Shown here piece after piece: positions 10,541 to 23,640 of a stretch of DNA of 64,000 nucleotides. This DNA is from Quillaja saponaria (taxonomy: Eukaryota; Streptophyta; Magnoliopsida; Fabales; Quillajaceae), in assembly GCA_029379385.1 (NCBI GenBank), contig CM055611.1, forward strand, positions 21,708,062 to 21,772,061. Reading direction: 5' to 3'. The notes beneath the pieces are model-generated. The model did no database searches, had not been told where the DNA came from, and was given only the letters and a program-made list of their open reading frames with translations. Both the position numbers and the translations under genes were made by a program. How positions within the stretch are numbered: position 1 is the stretch's first letter; each line of letters starts with the position of its first letter.

Positions 10541-13500
10541 ATTGGACCGAGGGGATGAAATATCTCCATCGCTTCCGAAAGCAATTGAACAATCAAAGAT
10601 TTCTGTGATCATTTTCTCTAAAAACTATGCTTCTTCAAAATGGTGTTTGGATGAACTGGTGAAAATACTTGAATGCAAAGAGAAAAATGGACAGATTGTT
10701 ATACCTGTTTTCTATCAAGTGGATCCATCATACGTGCGGAAACAACGCGGGAGTTATGCTCTATTTTCCAAACATTGGCGATTAATATTTCAGGGCAACA
10801 TGGACAAGCTGCAGAAGTGGCGAGCTGCTTTGACTGAAGCAGCCAATCTCTCTGGTTGGGATTCAATTGCTTTTAGGTAAGTAGCTGTTTACATGCTAAT
10901 ACTTTGATGCTTTGATCATGGTAAAGTGTTACTTTCACTAATGCATTCATTTGTCTTTGATTTTTTATTTTTTTTATATTTTGATGCTCTACATTTGTTA
11001 TTTCTTATGCTAGGCCCGAGTCAAAGCTTATCAAGAGAACTGTGGAGGACATTTTGCTAAAATTGAATCGTATGTCCACAAGTGCTTTACTTTTCCCTGA
11101 CTTGGTTGGTATGGCCAAACACGTTGTCCAAATTGAATCATTATTGCCGATTGATTCATCAAATGTTCGTAATGTGGGAATTTGGGCCATGGGTGGAATA
11201 GGAAAAACAACAATTGCTGGTTGTGTATTTGCTAAGCTCCCTTCTCAATTTGAACGTTGTTGCTTTGTTGCAAATGTACGGGAAGAAGTTGAAAATTTTG
11301 GATCGAATCACTTGCGAGATAAATACCTTACTGATTTACTTGAGCAACATAATCTACACGTTGGAACTCCTAGTGTAGGATCCACTTTTGTGAAGACGAG
11401 GCTTTCTCGCAAAACGGTTATTTTGGTTTTTGACGATGTTGAAAATTCAAGTCAACTAGAATATTTACTTGGGTCAGGGGATAGTTATCTTGGCTTAGGA
11501 AGTAGACTCATGGTAACAAGTAGAGATAGACAAGTGCTTGTGAAGGCTGCTGATGAAATCTACGAGGTTCCGGAAATGAGTTTTGAAGAATCTCTTCAAC
11601 TCTTTTGTTTGAATGCCTTTAAAATGGACAATCCCGTGGAAAATCTTAGAGAATTGTCAAACATGTTAGTGTATCATTGTGGTGGCAACCCACTGGCTCT
11701 GAAAGTTTTGGGTTCTTGTCTTTACAATAGAAATAAAAAAGAATGGGAAAGTGCTTTGAAGAAGCTAAATAAAGCTCCTCATAAAGAAATCCATAATGTT
11801 TTGAAATTGAGTTATGATGGACTTGATGATGAAGAGAAGGCTGTTTTTCTTGACATTTCATGTTTCTTTAATGAACATGAGTCTATGACTAATATAGTAG
11901 GAATACTTGGTGAATCTGCAATTATAAGTATACGTGTTCTTATTGATTTATGTCTTGTATCCTTTTTACATGCCAGCGAAAGGGTAGATATGCATGATTT
12001 AATAAAGGAAATGAGTCAGGAAATTGTTCGTCAACAATCCATCACAGAGCGCGGAAAGCACAGTCGATTATGGTGTCCTAAAGACATATATCATGTATTG
12101 AAGAACAATATGTTAATTAGCTAAACTTCTTTTCTCATTTTAATTCTTCCTCCACCACAAAGTCTTATATTATAATTGCACTTGCAAATTCTATGTGATT
12201 AACTAGGTACTAAATTGTTTATTCTTCTTCTGTTACTACATTCATGTGCAAGTTATTCAATTGTTCATGAACTAATTTTATATTAAATTTTACCTATTGA
12301 TTAATATCCCTGTATATTCATTTTTAGGGGACTGACGCAGTGGAGTGCATATCCCTAGACATGACACAAATCAAAGAAGTACACTTAAGTGCTGCCGCCT
12401 TTGCAAAGATGCCTAATCTAAGACTGCTCAAGTTTTATGATTCTGGTAACTGCTCCTCAAAGGTGCACATATCAGAAGGTCTTGAAGGATTTTCTAACAC
12501 ATTTATACTTATTCAATGGGATGGATATCCTTGGAGACCATTGCCATTCGGTTTTTCCCCAGAGAATCTTGTCGATCTTATTTTGCCTAATGGTCATCTT
12601 AAACAACTTTGGGATGGAGTTCAGGTATATATATTGCCATTAGTTTCTTTTCAATATATAATGTAAATGTATACGTGCGTGCAAATTACAAAATGTGATA
12701 TAAATTAACTTGTTACAGAATCTTCCTAATTTGAGATATGCAGACTTGAGCTATTCTGAGTACCTGATTGAAATCCCAGATCTCCCTCAGGCCACAAATC
12801 TTAAATCTGTATGCCTTTACAGATGTAGGAAACTTAACAAGTTTCCGATAATGACATCAGAGAACATAGATGTATTAGACTTACGCATGACGGCAACAGA
12901 GGAAGTTCCCTCATCAATCTCAAGTCTCGTGAAACTGTCAAAGTTGGATCTTTCTTATTGTGAATCGCTTGAGAATCTCACCAGCAGCATTTCTAAGATG
13001 AAATCTCTCATTGAGATCAGGCTTGATGGTTGCTTGAGATTGAAGAAATTCCCTGAGATCATGGAACCTATGGAAAATTTGAGGGAACTCACAATAGACG
13101 AGACAGCAATTGAGGAGTTACCATCATCAATAGAGCATTTGGTTGGGCTTGAAACTTTGGATTTGAGAAATTGCAATGAGCTCAAATCCATTCCGAACAA
13201 CATTTGTAATTTGAACTGTCTCAAGTGGTTGTGTATTTTTGACTGCCCCAAATTTGTGAAATTTCCTACTCTTTGTTTACCCTAAGAATTGATCATTGCA
13301 GAAGATTTTCAAAAATCCCCAAGGATATCGGCTGCTTGACATCGTTGGGAAGTTTATCACTGTGTGGGACTAATATTGTGAGCATACCCGCAGGCATCAA
13401 ATTTCTTACCATTTTGGGTCAGCTTGACTTATCATATTGCAAAAGGCTCCAATCTCTACCTAAACTTCCACCATCTCTGTTTGATTTAGATGCAAGTGAC

Positions 13501-14226
13501 TGCCCATTACTCACGGCCGTGTCAAGTCCCAGGAAAATCATCTCTGATCTGAAACAACACCATGACACTGTCAGAATGGATTTTACTAATTGCCTGAACT
13601 TGGATTCTTATGCTTATGGCAACATTATGGCTGAAGCATGGGTTGCACTAAAATACTGCTTTGACAAAATTTTGAGGTTTGAAGCCAAATTTCCAGGAAG
13701 TGAAATTCCGAAGTGGCTCCCTTATCAAAGTGGCAGGACTTCTGTAACTATTGAATTGATTCCCCCAACATGGTATAATAGTAAGTCATGGGGTTTTGTT
13801 GCATGTGTTGTCTTTTCTGTTGAGGATATGATACCTGGGGCTATGTTGGATAACAATTGCGAGATCAAAATCGATGATCGTGTCATTGGCAGTTTTCCAG
13901 TTTATTGGGATTACAAAGACAGAATCTTTAAAAAAGATCATGTGATCTTGAGCTGTTACTGGGATTGCAATTGGGATAGTGATACACTTCCAAGCTGACG
14001 CTGTGATGGTGACCACAATGTCACATTTACAATAGTACCTGAGTGTCCAGATCCAACTGTCAACATTAGAAAGGTTGGAATCTATCCGCTCCTAGCAGAA
14101 CAGCACCTGCAACAGTTGCGGAAGCAGCAAGAAGAGGAAGGGGAAGAGGAGGAGGAGGATGAGTCAATAGCCAAAGGAATGAGAGGAAATGATGAGTTTG
14201 ATTCCAGTGGAACGATGAAGCTGTGA
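10541..14226 (+). pseudogene. TNL1: 5'-truncated TIR-NB-LRR resistance gene
   Basis: A resistance-gene relic of the TIR-NB-ARC-LRR type, whose intact members sense pathogen effectors and signal through TIR NADase activity. Exons by eye: 10541-10876 (TIR from the DRGxEI motif onward, WCLDEL kept), 11014-12112 (NB-ARC: P-loop GGIGKTT, kinase-2 LVFDDVE, RNBS-B VTSRDRQVL, GNPLAL, MHD), 12328-12624 and 12719-14226 (LRRs, then the post-LRR C-JID region with FPGSEIPKW). Damage: no start codon and no first half of TIR; the exon-2 splice donor reads TT at 12113-12114, where TNL2 has GT; a frameshift near 13275; an in-frame TGA at 13996-13998. Beyond that stop the frame continues to a Glu-rich tail ending at 14226. 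TNL2 is the closest relative in the window and lies in the same orientation. Confidence 0.93.
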
Positions 14227-15415
14227 TATTTGTTGCGAAGAAGGCACGGCTAAAAGACACTCATCTCATTATCCAGCAAGTTCTATTACTTCTTGCATCA
14301 ACTTTTCACTTTTTAAGGATTTTTTTTCCCTGTAACAAGTTACACGGGGAAAAAATATATCCTAAAATAGAGATATGGCATACGATTTTTTTTTCTCTCT
14401 TGCTAAGAAGATGTCTTTACGGTTATGTGTTACAAAAAAATAGTTAATCAGCATTACAGGTTTTCATCCATGAAATTTAACCCTTAACTTCTGGATACGT
14501 TTTGTGTTGTTTTAAGGTTTCCAAATCTCATTCTGGTGATATGGATTTGACATATATAAATTGTAACAGAAGACAAACGAATATGAAAAGATTGAAATTC
14601 ATCTATTCAAAATTAGTAAAACACAATTGCTACTTATTTTTTCAGACCCACAATCAGACTAATTGTGCTGCCATGCAGCTTTTACGAGGAAAATAACGAA
14701 AATCAAATCATCTAACAACCAGTCTGTTGGTGTTGAATGCCTCATTGTCAGCCACAACCTTATAATCATGGCATGCCCAACCCAGGTTCACAGCCAAGTT
14801 GTCAACTGCCTTATCACATCACTTTGAACGCCTATACCCTTGATTTTGTATCTTCTCTTGGATTAAAGGATTTTACATAGCATGATGTTGATTTTAAATT
14901 GGTAATTTTCATTGAAGGTGCAGCATTTTATAAATGCTTAATTGAGCAACAATAACTTTTCTTGCTGGATCTCTTGATTTAGGAGTCCATGCATTAAATT
15001 GCAAGTCTGGTCAAAAAGTTGAGCCTGTTATTCTCTCAGTTTTCCTTCTAAGTGTGTAACTTTTCTTGAAAATTTTCTGCTTTTCATATTAATATCTCTT
15101 GAATGAAACTGTAAAATGCATTTATCATCTTCAATTTCCAGCTACAACAACTACCTTCTCCAGGTTTCTTCTAACTGTGAGAGCACGATTCAATTATGGT
15201 GTTGTAATTTTCATCAATCACATTCACAGCTTAATTTCATCTATCATGTAGATAAGTTGGTGTAGATGGCCTACTCATAAAATAGACTATTTCTTCCGAC
15301 TTATATTTAAAATGAATTATTGTTAAAATTAATATTGAATATATACCAAAATTGACCTTAACTTTGCCGCATCCTCAACAGAACTAAAAATAAAAATTAA
15401 TGAACAGTTTTTTTA
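14227..15415. other. Intergenic, 3' side of TNL1
   Basis: AT-rich sequence with no supported gene. A few short open stretches (for example 14223-14447 and 14502-14696) lack any recognisable domain or codon bias. The first part is probably the former 3' UTR of TNL1. Confidence 0.6.
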
Positions 15416-15760
15416 TTGGTAATTGCATGCTTTTATTTATTTTTGTTTTTAATTTCTTCCTTGTAATTTTTTTTTCTTGTCCAATAGTAGAAAAAAAAAA
15501 CAAAACAAAATATGAATACTAACTTCTTGGGCCTAAGTCACAAAGTTATTGTCTAACTTTTTTTTTTTTTGTTTTTTGTAAATGCATGCTTTATTTATTT
15601 TAAAATTTCTCCCTTGTATTTCCTCTTCTTCTTCTTCTTTTTTATTTTTATTTTCCTTGTAAATGCATGATTTTATTTAATTTTAAAAAAAAATCTCCCT
15701 TGTATGGATTTTTTGTTTTTTTTCCTTGTAAATACATGCTTTCCTTGTATCATACTTGCT
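15416..15760. repeat. Degenerate tandem repeat built on TGTAAATGCATGCTTTATTTA
   Basis: Four imperfect units start near 15417, 15577, 15655 and 15725. Each has GTAAnTGCATG followed by a T/A-rich run and (C)CTTGTA. Spacing is irregular (~70-160 bp), so it is an eroded tandem array, not a CRISPR array. A palindrome at 15520-15548 lies between the first two units. Confidence 0.6.
15520..15548. repeat. Imperfect palindrome TAACTTC..GAAGTTA type, copy 1
   Basis: TAACTTCTTG and CACAAAGTTA enclose a 9-base middle. It matches the perfect version at 16832-16860 and a shorter version at 16935-16951. T- and A-runs flank all three. Confidence 0.6.
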
Positions 15761-18243
15761 TTACCACTCACACGAATATATTTTCTTGTTACATTAATTT
15801 TAGTTTTTTGTTATGATTACTTTAAAGTTTATAAATAGTGATATTGTGATGAATTGTTTTTTAGTTTTAGTAGAAAAATTATGAAATTAAATAATGATAT
15901 TTTTATTTTATTATTAGTAGGTATTTTATCGTAATAAATGAATATGTTGAAATAATTAATTAGTGATAACTAGTAAATGTTATTATAATTAGTGATAAAT
16001 AAAATATCATTAGAGCTAACAATTTACTTAAATTAGTTATTATAAAATTTCACTTAATTTTTTAAAAATAGAAATAGAAACATAAGATTATTGCCACTTG
16101 TGTTTATTATTCTGTGGATGTAATATTTCAAAATTAGGATTTTAATTATAAAAAGTAAATTTAGGGTTATGATTAGGAATTTTATTCAAATTACTTATTT
16201 TGATAAATTTTAAATAATGTAATTTTTATGTATTTGTTAGAAAAGTAATAATTTCAGATAATAGTTTCACTGTTTTACCATGACAGATAATAATTTCACT
16301 GTTAAAATAATCATTTTATTATTTAAGAGAATAATTAATTAAATTAAAAAAACTTTACAATTAATCAATTTAATTTAACATTTAATCAAATTATTATAAA
16401 AAGATTTATTCACTAAATTAAAAAAAAAAATTCTTTCTAACTTAAATAAATAAACTACAAACTATTACCCAAAAAATAAATAAATAACACTTAAAAATAA
16501 TAAATAACAAAGAAATATTATATAAAATCTAGCCCTTAAAATTATTGAATGCCTACAATTATTATTCACTGGAATACAATTAAAAGGCTTAAAGCATTCA
16601 ACTTTCAACCATTTAAAAACTGTAAACAATATAGTAACTGCATGTATGAAAATACTACCAGCACTATTAATTTCATGTGACAAACATGCATGGTACACGA
16701 AATATAAAGAATTTTTTAATAAAAAAAAACACAAAAAACCAAAAAATTGAAGAAGAAAATAAAATATATAAGGTATAAATGTTTTAATAAATAAATAAAA
16801 GTCTGCATTTATGCAAAAAAAAAAAAAACCATAACTTCGTGGCTTGGGCTCACGAAGTTACTATTCAATTTGTTTTTCCTTTAGCTAGATAAGGAAGAAG
16901 TTCAAGAAAAAAATAAAAATTAAATAATAAATAATAACTTCTTGTAAGTTACTGTTTTTTTTTTTTCGTTGCTGAGAATATGGCAAGGTCAAGGTCAATT
17001 CAAGTGGGGTTGATTTGGCCACAACCTAAAGTATTCAAGTGATGTGATTTGTTTCTGATTATTAATTTGAGTTTTCTGGGTTTTGATCATGCAGGCCAAA
17101 TTTGCAACATGGGAACCTGCACATGGCTGTTTTTGTTTCAAAAAACATCCACAGTAACAGTACCTTATCTAATTCTATTGGAAAATCAACCAGAAAACAT
17201 TGTATTTCTTTTTGCCTTGGTAGGTCAAAACTTGTTGTACAATAATTGACTTTTGACCTTTGAAATTCTTCCATGGAGTATTCTAAAATGGGTTACTAGA
17301 TTTTTATTTTTATTTTCGCTCCTCTGTTTAAATGTTAATCATTACTTATTATTCAGTTTCAAAGTTGTTGAGGAAAAGAAAGAGAGGATGGACTAACACG
17401 GTAACCGTGTTGCTTTTACAATTTGTTGCCTTTTCAATTTTGAATAATTATTTATGGCTCTCAAATCGATTGTTGAAGAATCAACCACAAAGAAAAATAT
17501 TATTAAGGAATCTTTGGGTTTTGAATTTCTTTGAAAATTTTTATCTTTTTATTTGACTAAGTAATCGATGAATTATTGACTTTTTATAGATAATAATGAA
17601 GTAAGGATGAACAAAGAACCTCAGAGAAAAATAAACAAGATACAGTCCGTTTGCTTTCATATTTATTGTCTCTTACAACTCATACGTTATTCTATGAAAA
17701 AGAATAAAGATATGAATAAGATCTCAGTACTACAAAACTTGTATACTTCTGGTTTTTGCATTCAAGCAATCTAATAATTAGATCATCTTTTTCTGTCTTT
17801 TGAGCTACTACTACACTGCTACAAACCTTGTTAACACTCACTAGCCAGATAAAGTCATAAAACCCATCTCTCTTACCATCACTCCCACCTTCTTATCCAA
17901 AACACACTGTTTTATTAGCTGCCTTAAGCAGCTAAAACCCGCGACAAATTTATGTACTAATTGTGATTCTGTAGTTGCTGTTGAGCATTAGCTTTTATGT
18001 ACTAATGGTGCTCGCTGTTTATATAAATATCCACTTGTTAAAGAGAGTTTATTTCATTGGTGGTGACCACACCAGCCCCTGCACATGTTTTATCTTTTAC
18101 AAAACATGTATATGCCCTCTGTTGTTTAATTTTGATATTTATTTTATCTCCTTGATGCCTTTAAACGAATCTTATTTATGATCAAAGTTGTTTTTTTGAA
18201 TACTTTGTCTACACATACAAAACAGTTATATATTATTTACGAT
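15761..18243. other. AT-rich intergenic desert
   Basis: No gene is supported. It holds long A/T runs, two of the three TAACTTC palindromes (16832-16860 and 16935-16951) and short open stretches (16465-16734, 17049-17249, 17332-17556, 17975-18181) without domain features. Confidence 0.6.
16832..16860. repeat. Perfect 10-bp stem hairpin TAACTTCGTG / CACGAAGTTA
   Basis: The arms 16832-16841 and 16851-16860 are exact reverse complements with a 9-base loop, in an A/T-run setting. Related copies are at 15520-15548 and 16935-16951. Confidence 0.8.
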
Positions 18244-19100
18244 GGTAATTCAATAAACTTAGCCTGTTGTTCCCGAACGAAAACAAAAGAAAAAAAAAAC
18301 AAGAGAAACAGTGTTTGGTTAATACAATTGACCCTCAAAATAAATTGTTATTTAATCCTTAAGTAAAGCCAAGTTGAGTTAGATTAAATAGTTAATTACA
18401 ATGATAATGTAGTTTATAATTGGATATTACTTTCTTCAAATAAATATACATATAACCTCCCATTAGTCATCCATTGACCAACTGTTGCTAATGTGAAACT
18501 TTGAAAATTGAAATCACATGTTTGCTTAAAAAAAAATCATCTAATTAAGTAAATTCATTAGAAGCGACTGGCTTTCTTAGTGGAATTTCGGTGGATAATC
18601 AGGAAATGAAGATGATAAAGAATCTTAAGAGTAAAAATGGTGTTTGAATTTGATTATAATCTAATCTAATATGATTATAATCAGATAATCTTTGGTAATT
18701 CAATAAACTTAGCCTGCTGTTCCCGAACGAAAACAAAAGAAACAAAAATACAAAAACAAAAGAAACCGTGTTTGGTTAATACAATTGGCCGTTGAAATAA
18801 ATTGGTATTTAATCCTTAAGTACCGCCAAGTTGAGTTAGATTAAATAGTTAATTACAATGATAATGTAGTTTATAATTGGATATTACTTTCTTCAAATAA
18901 AAATACATATAACCTCCCATTAGTCGTCCATTGACCAACAGTTGCTAATGTGAAACTTTCAAAATTGAAATCACATGTTTGCTTAAAAAAATCATCTAAT
19001 TAATTAAATACATCAGAAGCAACTCTTGGCTTTCTTAGTGGAATTTTGGTGGATAGTCAGGAAATGAAGATGATAAAGAATCTTAGGAGTAAAAAAAAAT
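18244..19100. repeat. ~450-bp tandem duplication containing orphan TNL 5'-flank sequence
   Basis: Unit 1 starts at 18244 and unit 2 at 18695; both begin GGTAATTCAATAAACTTAGC. Each unit contains the block seen 5' of TNL1 and TNL2: GTGTTTGGTT, CCAAGTTGAGTTAGATTAAA, then CATTGACCAAC, CTAATGTGAAACTTT and CACATGTTTGCTTAAAA. No TIR exon follows either copy. Each unit ends with GGCTTTCTTAGTGGAATTT and a TTATAATCAGATAATC segment. They are best read as remains of TNL gene 5' ends whose bodies were lost. Confidence 0.82.
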
Positions 19101-19261
19101 AAGAGGGTGTTTGTATTTTATAATCAGATAATCTTAAATGTTGAATATTTGATTAGAAATAATTTTATTATTTTTTAATTTTTTCTAAAATAAAATGATT
19201 CTAACAAGTGCCCATTTGTTAAATTATAATAAATATTATTTTCAAAAATTAAAACTTTCTA

Positions 19262-19530
19262 AAATATTAATTTATATATTAAATAACATTGAAATCATAA
19301 TATATTACTGTAATAAATATTATAAATGTTTTATTTATACAAATTTAACAAAAAAATTTAAAACACAACTTAGGAAAGTTTCAAAAATTAATATATATAT
19401 ATATTAAATATTAATTTATATATTAAATAACATTGAAATCATAATATATTACTGTAATAAATATTATAAATGTTTTATTTATACAAATTTAACAAAAAAT
19501 TTTAAAACACAACTTAGGAAAGTTTCAAAA

Positions 19531-19560
<30 letters not shown>
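19262..19560. repeat. 144-bp tandem duplication ending in (AT)n
   Basis: Units at 19262-19405 and 19406-~19560 are almost identical (AAATATTAATTTATATATT... TTAGGAAAGTTTCAAAAATT). Each ends in an AT-dinucleotide run, longer in the second. High identity in such AT-rich DNA implies a recent duplication. Confidence 0.88.
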
Positions 19561-19561
<1 letters not shown>

Positions 19562-19760
19562 ATCCAATTCCTTGGCAACCCTAACAATCCCATCCACTTT
19601 TTGCTTTACTTGTTTTTCTTTCAGATAGTCAGGAACTAAAGTAAAGTAAAGAATCGGGGGTTAAAGCTGGACTATTAAAAAGTGGAGATAAAAAAAGAGA
19701 CAGAAGAAAAAAGAGATTGAAAAAAGAAAAAAAAAAGGACAATTACATAATTATAATAAA
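19561..19760. repeat. Another orphan copy of the distal TNL 5' flank
   Basis: AATCCAATTCCTTGGCAACCCT.. CCACTTTTTGCTTTACTTG.. AGTCAGGAACT.. GCTGGACTATTAAA matches, in the same order, the TNL2 flank at about 25750-25880 and the TNL1 remnant at 10230-10290. The proximal flank and any coding exon are missing. Confidence 0.7.
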
Positions 19761-21647
19761 ACCCCAAGACAAACATAGGCTGGATGAAAAATAAGTTGAT
19801 ATGTGATTTGTACAAGTCACTTAATGATATATTTTTTTCAACAAAAAAAAGAAAAGAAATATTTATATCTCAAACTTAATCTATTCACTTTTCCAATAAC
19901 AATAAAATAAAAATTAAATAGTATTTCATAAATACATTTTATAAATTAAAAGATCATTTGTAAAACTCCAAAAAAAAAAAATTAAAAAAAAAAAAAAAAA
20001 ACTTGATATAACGGAAAAAGATAACAAATAGTTTCTTAATAATAGAGAAATAAGTAATTATTTTTTACAGTTTTGTTGTAGTATTTTTTGTTTGTAGGGA
20101 TTCATTCCTACCCGCAAGAGAAAATGAGATACCCGATCTCACGCTCCTATCAAAGAAAGAAGAAGCAAAAGAAAAAGGAAAAAAAAAAAGAGAGGCATAG
20201 TAGCAATTGGCAAAGACGCCACCTCACCTACTCCCATTAGCTTGTACTGCAATTATAATCGCTCCCAGCCAAACAGAAATGACCTTCTGCAGTGTCTTCT
20301 TCTCCGAAGGGTGAGATGACCCTATCCATTCAAAAAAGTTATACGATCATTTCAATGATATGTTCAATTTTTTAATTTTATTGTGATTAAATTCTGGTAG
20401 TATTTCTTTATTGTCTTAGTACACAATATAAGCAAGTCATTACATGTCTCCAAAAAAATAAGTAACATATTCGAATTTCAACCAAAAAAACAAAAAATTA
20501 AATTTATTATCCTAATAAATGGTGTGTTCGCTTTTCTAACATATCCACTTCATTTGAATAATTTAAAAACGTTTTGAAATGAAGTTAGTATAAGTTCTTC
20601 AAAATAGACAAACATATGTTAATTCATTGAAAACTATTGTCAAACGGGTTTATAAAGGAATATGATGTGTAATAAAAAGGTATTTTTAATCATTCCTCAA
20701 TTAAACACATAACAAAACTAATTAGAAACCACATTACAATTGAAATGAAATACTACTAACTTATAGGTGAGAAGAATAAATAAGGAGAAAATCGGCAAGA
20801 CCAATGACGTGTATGCACTAAACGAAAGATAATGGAATATTACAAATCAGAAATCAAATTTCAATTTAAAATCCACTAAGCAACAATAAAACAAATTGTA
20901 TGACAATATAATAATCGAACAAAACAAAGCCAAAAGTCATTTTAATTCAAAAACCACAAGCATTTACATTCAAAAATCACATGACAACCATAATTTTCAC
21001 ATATAAACTTCAACAAATTTTCTGGAAAATAACCATAATATAAACCAATAATCAAATACTAATTCACTAAAATTCAAAATAAAATAACCAAGAAAAGCTC
21101 CAAAACTCACATCCACCAACTCACAACATGAATCCAACAAATTCTAAGTTTATAGCCAGGGTAGACAAATTGTAAATCGAATCGTGAATCAAAAAGTTCA
21201 TTTTAACTCCAAATTCTAACCATGATAGTCAAAATTCATAATGCATTACACATATCTTAAACGTTGCAAAGACATTTAAAGTGTTACTAAGTCAACAATC
21301 TTACCACATAGATTGCAATTCAAACAACTTATCACAATCTTACCCACTATCATTATCATCAAATTTCCAAATCCCTAAAAATCTCTAACTCCTCAAATTC
21401 CCAAATTTGGAACATAGCAAATTTAAAATTCCATAACCCCTCAAATTCACAAATATAAATAAAATGACTAACTAAAATCTTAAAACACAAATTAAAACAT
21501 CATCAATCAAAATTTGTACTCAAAATCAACAGGAAAAAAATTCAAAGAGGAAAGAAAAAAGAAGAAGGAAAAAGATATGAATCACCTTGTTATTATATCT
21601 ATATATATACTTGTTTTTGTGGCACACGCAACACGCGTGAATCGTAT

Positions 21648-21680
<33 letters not shown>

Positions 21681-23478
21681 TCTGAAGATGAAAAAAATTA
21701 ATACAATAATATTATAATCATAAAAACTATACTTTTAATATTTCTTTTCATTCATAGCATTTTAAAAGAAAATTAATTATAATATTATATTTATTTGTAA
21801 CTTATTCAATTAAAAAAATATTAAGAAATTCAATATTACTTACGATTGGTATATATTTATTTAAAATTTATAGATTTATTAATATGAAAAGCATTAGGAT
21901 AAAAAAATCAATATAGTCATAACATAATTACAATTATATTAAATATATGAAGCAAAATGACAATTAAAAAGTATTTATGCAATAGTAAAAACTCATAGAG
22001 TATTTAAGAAAATAAAATTTCTTCCATTAAAACTTAAAACAACAATATATAATCATGCAAATTGTATTTTAAATATTTTTTAATTCACAGGATTTAAAAA
22101 AAATTATTTCATAAATTTGAGAAGAACTAAAATATATTATAATTATTATGAACTTATTCAATAAAAATTTGAAAAATTCAATATTAACTAATATTGACAT
22201 ATAAATTTTTTTTCAGATATAAAAGTTACACAATAATATTATAATCATGGAAACTATTAATATTTCTTTTAATTCATAGTAAATTTTAAAATTTAATTCT
22301 TAAATTTGAGAAGAACTACAAAAATTAAGATTATTAAGTAATTATTAAATTTAAAAAATAAGAAATTCAATTTTATTTTCTATTGACATAAAATATTGAA
22401 AAATTATAGATTTATTAATATTGAAAAGAATTAATAAAAAAGAATCCTAAGTAATTACAATTATATTTGTATTAAAATAGAGAAAAAATAGGGAAAAAGT
22501 AAAATTAAAAATAGTAGTCTATTTGAAACAAAATAAAAACAAAACATAACTATGTAATAATACAAACTCATAAAGGTATAAAAGGAAATAATTTTTTTTT
22601 TGCCTCTAAGGCTCTTTTATAAATAGTATAGATAAAAGTAGCTTAATCGTATAATTTTTTTTATTATCTTAAATACCTTTATTATTACATAAGTACCATT
22701 TAGCTATTATTTCACAATATTAAAATAGTGTACATAAAATAGACTATAATTTTTTTTTTCCCTAATTTTTCTTCCTTTAATACTCATATGATTATAACTC
22801 TTTTTTACTACTAATTGTTTTCGTAATTCTTCAATTATATGAGACAAAATTAAAAAAAAGAAATTATGAATTAAAAAAAATATATAAGGGTACAGTTTTT
22901 ATTTTATTACAATACTATTTTCCTAAGAACTGAAAGATAAATTTATATTGATAATTTTATTTTAATTATTTATTTATTTGATTAATTATATTAACAAAGA
23001 GTAACCTTTAATTATTATTTCACAATATTAAAATATTGTGTTTCAAATAGATTATCAATATAAGTATAATTATATTAGAATATTAATTTATTTTAATTCT
23101 CAATTTCTTGAATTAATCAAAAAAATTATGAATTAAAATAATTATTAAGTGTATAATTTTTATTATTACAATATTACTTTCTTAATTATTCTTTTAAGGC
23201 AACTTCATCATTTTTCTCTCGTGCCTCAAGGATTGATTTAAGCTTTTAGGCTTTTAGCTGCCGACATGGAGCCAGGATCAAGAATACAAAAGAAAAAACT
23301 TATAACGTTATATTGCGAGTTTAATTTTTTGTTAGATTTACTTTATTTTATTTTATTACAAAATTTATCGTATATTTATATTAATTTAATTTTTTACGAT
23401 GTATGCCAATTCTCGTTAAAAATATATATCATAAATATAATTCACATACAATGCATGTGTGCTATCATGATAGTGTAT

Positions 23479-23542
<64 letters not shown>

Positions 23543-23640
23543 AGAACATAATATTATGAATTCAAATCCTCCTTCTATTTATTTTTAGAAGATATACATT
23601 GAGGTAATATTCTAAGCAAATTCTGATAGAAGAAGAATTT
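19761..23640. other. AT-rich intergenic desert with microsatellites
   Basis: No gene is supported. Low-complexity A/T sequence with an (AT)n run at 21652-21680 and a (CA)n-(TA)n compound microsatellite at about 23479-23538. Section 20100-20330 is less AT-rich but shows no recognisable gene. Confidence 0.6.
23479..23538. repeat. Compound microsatellite (CA)n(TA)n
   Basis: About 10 CA units run directly into about 20 TA units. It should be highly polymorphic in length. Confidence 0.95.

Noticed and set aside
15416..15760. Possible CRISPR-like array
   Set aside because: Units are imperfect, T/A-rich and irregularly spaced, and this is a plant genome; it is a degenerate tandem repeat.
20100..20330. 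Less AT-rich island that might be a gene fragment
   Set aside because: No open frame of length, no recognisable motif and no splice structure.
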